Shown here in pieces: positions 32,739-33,744 of a stretch of DNA of 33,744 nt. Each line of letters starts with the position of its first letter. Position 1 is the first letter of the stretch. The notes under the pieces are model-generated. The model was not told the origin of the DNA, did no database searches, and was given only the letters and a program-made list of their open reading frames with translations. Source of the DNA: JBALVT01 sp047612385. GTDB lineage: Bacteria > Pseudomonadota > Gammaproteobacteria > Pseudomonadales > Halieaceae. The stretch is from NCBI GenBank assembly GCA_047612385.1, contig JBLGAR010000042.1, positions 1 through 33,744 on the forward strand. Direction: 5' to 3'. The position numbers were made by a program, and so were the translations under genes.

Positions 32739-33095
32739 CTACTCACCGCGATAGATGCAGCCCGAGGTGCAGGTCTCTCTAATCTCCACGCAGCTCAACT
32801 GAGGTAGGGTCGGTTCGAGGTTTTTCCATATCCAACGGGCGATATTTTCACTAGTCGGGTTTTCCAAACCGGGGATATCATTGAGGTAGTGATGATCCAG
32901 TTGTTCATACAAGGGTTGGAACACTGCCTTGAGTTCTGAAAAGTCCATCACCCAACCCGAGGGTTCTGGCGCTTCACCTTTTACAGAGAGCCTCAACTGA
33001 AAAGAATGTCCGTGCAGGCGCGCGCATTTGTGTCCCTCGGGAACATTAGGCAGGCGATGTGCGGCTTCGAAATGAAATTCTTTGTAAATTTCCAT
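32739..33095 (-). CDS. queD: 6-carboxy-5,6,7,8-tetrahydropterin synthase QueD
   Basis: A 118-residue QueD very like the E. coli protein (about 121). It makes 6-carboxytetrahydropterin from dihydroneopterin triphosphate in the queuosine (7-deazaguanine) pathway. Zinc ligands His13 (FEAAHRL), His28 and His30 (LHGHSF) and catalytic Cys24 (GHKCARLHGH) are present. LDHHYLNDIPGLENPTSE and the C-terminal ETCTSGCIYRGE are family hallmarks. I chose ATG 33095, preceded by TTGGAG; a TTG at 33113 is the longer alternative. No preQ1 riboswitch is visible upstream (33096-33245). It is divergent from the tRNA genes. Confidence 0.95.
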   Translation of the reverse strand: MEIYKEFHFEAAHRLPNVPEGHKCARLHGHSFQLRLSVKGEAPEPSGWVMDFSELKAVFQPLYEQLDHHYLNDIPGLENPTSENIARWIWKNLEPTLPQLSCVEIRETCTSGCIYRGE

Positions 33096-33245
33096 CGAGT
33101 GAAAGTACTCCAATAGGGCTTGTTTATAAGTGCGCGGGTAACGCTAAATTCGAATCTTGAAGCATAAGTGTTGTCCTGCATTTTACTACTAAAATCAATG
33201 GCTTTTCAGAGTTAGTTTTTTTTCACGGTTTTTGCAGTACAGGGT

Positions 33246-33273
33246 TTGACAGCATTGAGATTATCTCTATAAT
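33246..33273 (+). promoter_or_regulatory. Sigma-70 promoter of the tRNA operon
   Basis: TTGACA (33246-33251) and TATAAT (33268-33273) are both perfect consensus, with a 16-base spacer. The following GCGCG discriminator is GC-rich, as in stringently controlled stable-RNA promoters. The T-rich stretch upstream (33217-33238) may act as an UP element. The first tRNA base is 17 bases beyond the -10. Confidence 0.88.
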
Positions 33274-33290
33274 GCGCGTTCTCGGTTCGG

Positions 33291-33366
33291 GGGTGATTAG
33301 CTCAGCTGGGAGAGCATCTGCCTTACAAGCAGAGGGTCGGCGGTTCGATCCCGTCATCACCCACCA
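33291..33366 (+). tRNA. tRNA-Val (anticodon TAC)
   Basis: A complete 76-base cloverleaf. The acceptor arms are GGGTGAT (33291-33297) and ATCACCC (33356-33362), with discriminator A and an encoded CCA (33364-33366). The anticodon loop CTTACAA has TAC, and the T-loop is GGTTCGATCC. It is nearly identical to E. coli tRNA-Val(UAC). Confidence 0.97.
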
Positions 33367-33428
33367 TTATTCTACGGTAGTGTCACTTAGAGACTTAACC
33401 AGGGATATCGAGAAAAAGTAGCTGCCGC

Positions 33429-33505
33429 GGACCGGTAGTTCAGTTGGTTAGAATGCCGGCCTGTCACGCCGGAGGTCGCGAGTTCGAGTCTCGTCCGGTC
33501 CGCCA
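33429..33505 (+). tRNA. tRNA-Asp (anticodon GTC)
   Basis: A complete 77-base tRNA. The acceptor arms are GGACCGG (33429-33435) and CCGGTCC (33495-33501), with discriminator G and encoded CCA (33503-33505). The anticodon loop CTGTCAC has GTC, and the T-loop is AGTTCGAGTCT. It lies 62 bases after tRNA-Val with no promoter of its own visible, so it is read from the same transcript. Confidence 0.97.
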
Positions 33506-33511
33506 TATTTG

Positions 33512-33539
33512 AAAAGCCACCTCATTGGGTGGCTTTTTT
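33512..33539 (+). terminator. Rho-independent terminator after the tRNA operon
   Basis: GCCACC (33516-33521) and GGTGGC (33528-33533) pair around the loop TCATTG. Four A residues precede the stem and six T residues (33534-33539) follow it, so it can act in both directions. It overlaps the last codons of the converging receiver gene. Confidence 0.92.
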
Positions 33540-33744
33540 CGTTCTCGCCCACTCCAACCATTGTAAAATCACCGGCGCGACTTCGTCGATGGAATACCAT
33601 TTGCTAATAACGTCGTCCCTGCCTGCGGGCAGACAGGCCGCGCGCGCTTCTGCAGAGGCGTGGGCTGTTAGTCCAATGATGGGAATACGCTGGTCGCCGT
33701 GCTCTGCTGCGCGTATATAGCGTGTAGCTTCGAAGCCATCCATA
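33522..33744 (-). CDS. C-terminal part of a receiver-domain protein (hybrid histidine kinase or response regulator), partial
   Basis: The last 73 or so residues of a protein whose 5' part lies beyond the window edge. The sequence begins inside a receiver domain at the MDGFEATRYIR segment just after the phosphorylated Asp, continues with IPIIGLTAHAS (conserved Thr) and AGRDDVISK (conserved Lys), and ends with a short WLEWARTKKATQ tail. The conserved Pro after the Lys is Trp here (SKWYS). The spacing and MDGFEATR motif fit receivers at the C-end of hybrid sensor kinases. The stop codon and last codons lie inside the tRNA terminator hairpin. The first Met in frame is internal to the domain, not a start. 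Confidence 0.85.
   Translation of the reverse strand, partial: MDGFEATRYIRAAEHGDQRIPIIGLTAHASAEARAACLPAGRDDVISKWYSIDEVAPVILQWLEWARTKKATQ

Noticed and set aside
33096..33245. preQ1 riboswitch upstream of queD
   Set aside because: I looked for the compact pseudoknot pattern and A-rich tail on the minus strand and did not find it.
1..33744. CRISPR arrays, insertion sequences, integrase or phage genes
   Set aside because: No spaced direct repeats, transposase or integrase-like proteins, or terminal inverted repeats were seen. Neither tRNA shows a duplicated 3' end suggesting an attachment site.

Overview
The window is a stretch of bacterial chromosome with tightly packed genes, short gaps and an E. 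coli-like sigma-70 promoter ahead of the tRNAs. It carries FabY (the acetyl-CoA-using ketosynthase of Pseudomonas relatives), a monomeric isocitrate dehydrogenase, a RibB fused to a decayed RibA domain, DUF6502/DUF5666 and DUF3301 proteins, and E. coli-like QueD and YdjA. Together these suggest a gammaproteobacterium, probably a marine member of the Cellvibrionales/Pseudomonadales type. That placement is inferred from remembered protein families; no search was run.

Left part (1-6311, + strand): six co-directional genes encode two cysteine-less thiolase-fold proteins, an acyl-CoA synthetase, a crotonase with both catalytic glutamates, a nitroreductase and an isomerase-type crotonase. The first four resemble the mycobacterial Ltp4, Ltp3, FadD19 and EchA19 proteins, which lie together in the Rv3515c-Rv3523 region. 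The best reading is CoA activation, hydration and retro-aldol shortening of a sterol or bile-acid-like side chain. The partner DUF35 protein is not in the window but could lie just upstream.

Middle-left (6463-12368, - strand): a DUF5666 lipoprotein and a DUF6502 protein, RibB with an inactive GTP cyclohydrolase II-like tail, a true thiolase with the full Cys/His/Cys set, and a GlxA-type AraC regulator. The regulator diverges from fabY, which is followed by icd (12509-16638).

Middle (16724-21048): a membrane HD-GYP protein (predicted c-di-GMP phosphodiesterase with a Cache-like sensor) is followed closely by a BtrH-N/DUF4872 protein and, with a 4-base overlap, by an FkbM-type methyltransferase. 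I know no described system with this layout, and it is the best candidate for something new. Next come a YdjA-type nitroreductase and a dienoyl-CoA isomerase (21166-22595), then a membrane-anchored parvulin-like protein overlapping a HupE/UreJ protein, and a secreted, probably outer-membrane protein (22649-25883).

Right part: a lipoprotein of unknown role (-), then an alpha/beta hydrolase, a hotdog thioesterase and a DUF3301 protein (+). A GMC alcohol dehydrogenase and a coniferyl-type aldehyde dehydrogenase form an operon (-), divergent from a TetR regulator with a near-palindromic candidate operator between them. A 477-base gene-free convergent gap holds a cluster of DnaA-box-like sites. 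The window ends with queD (-), tRNA-Val(TAC) and tRNA-Asp(GTC) behind a strong promoter, a terminator, and the 3' end of a receiver-domain gene (-) that runs off the edge.
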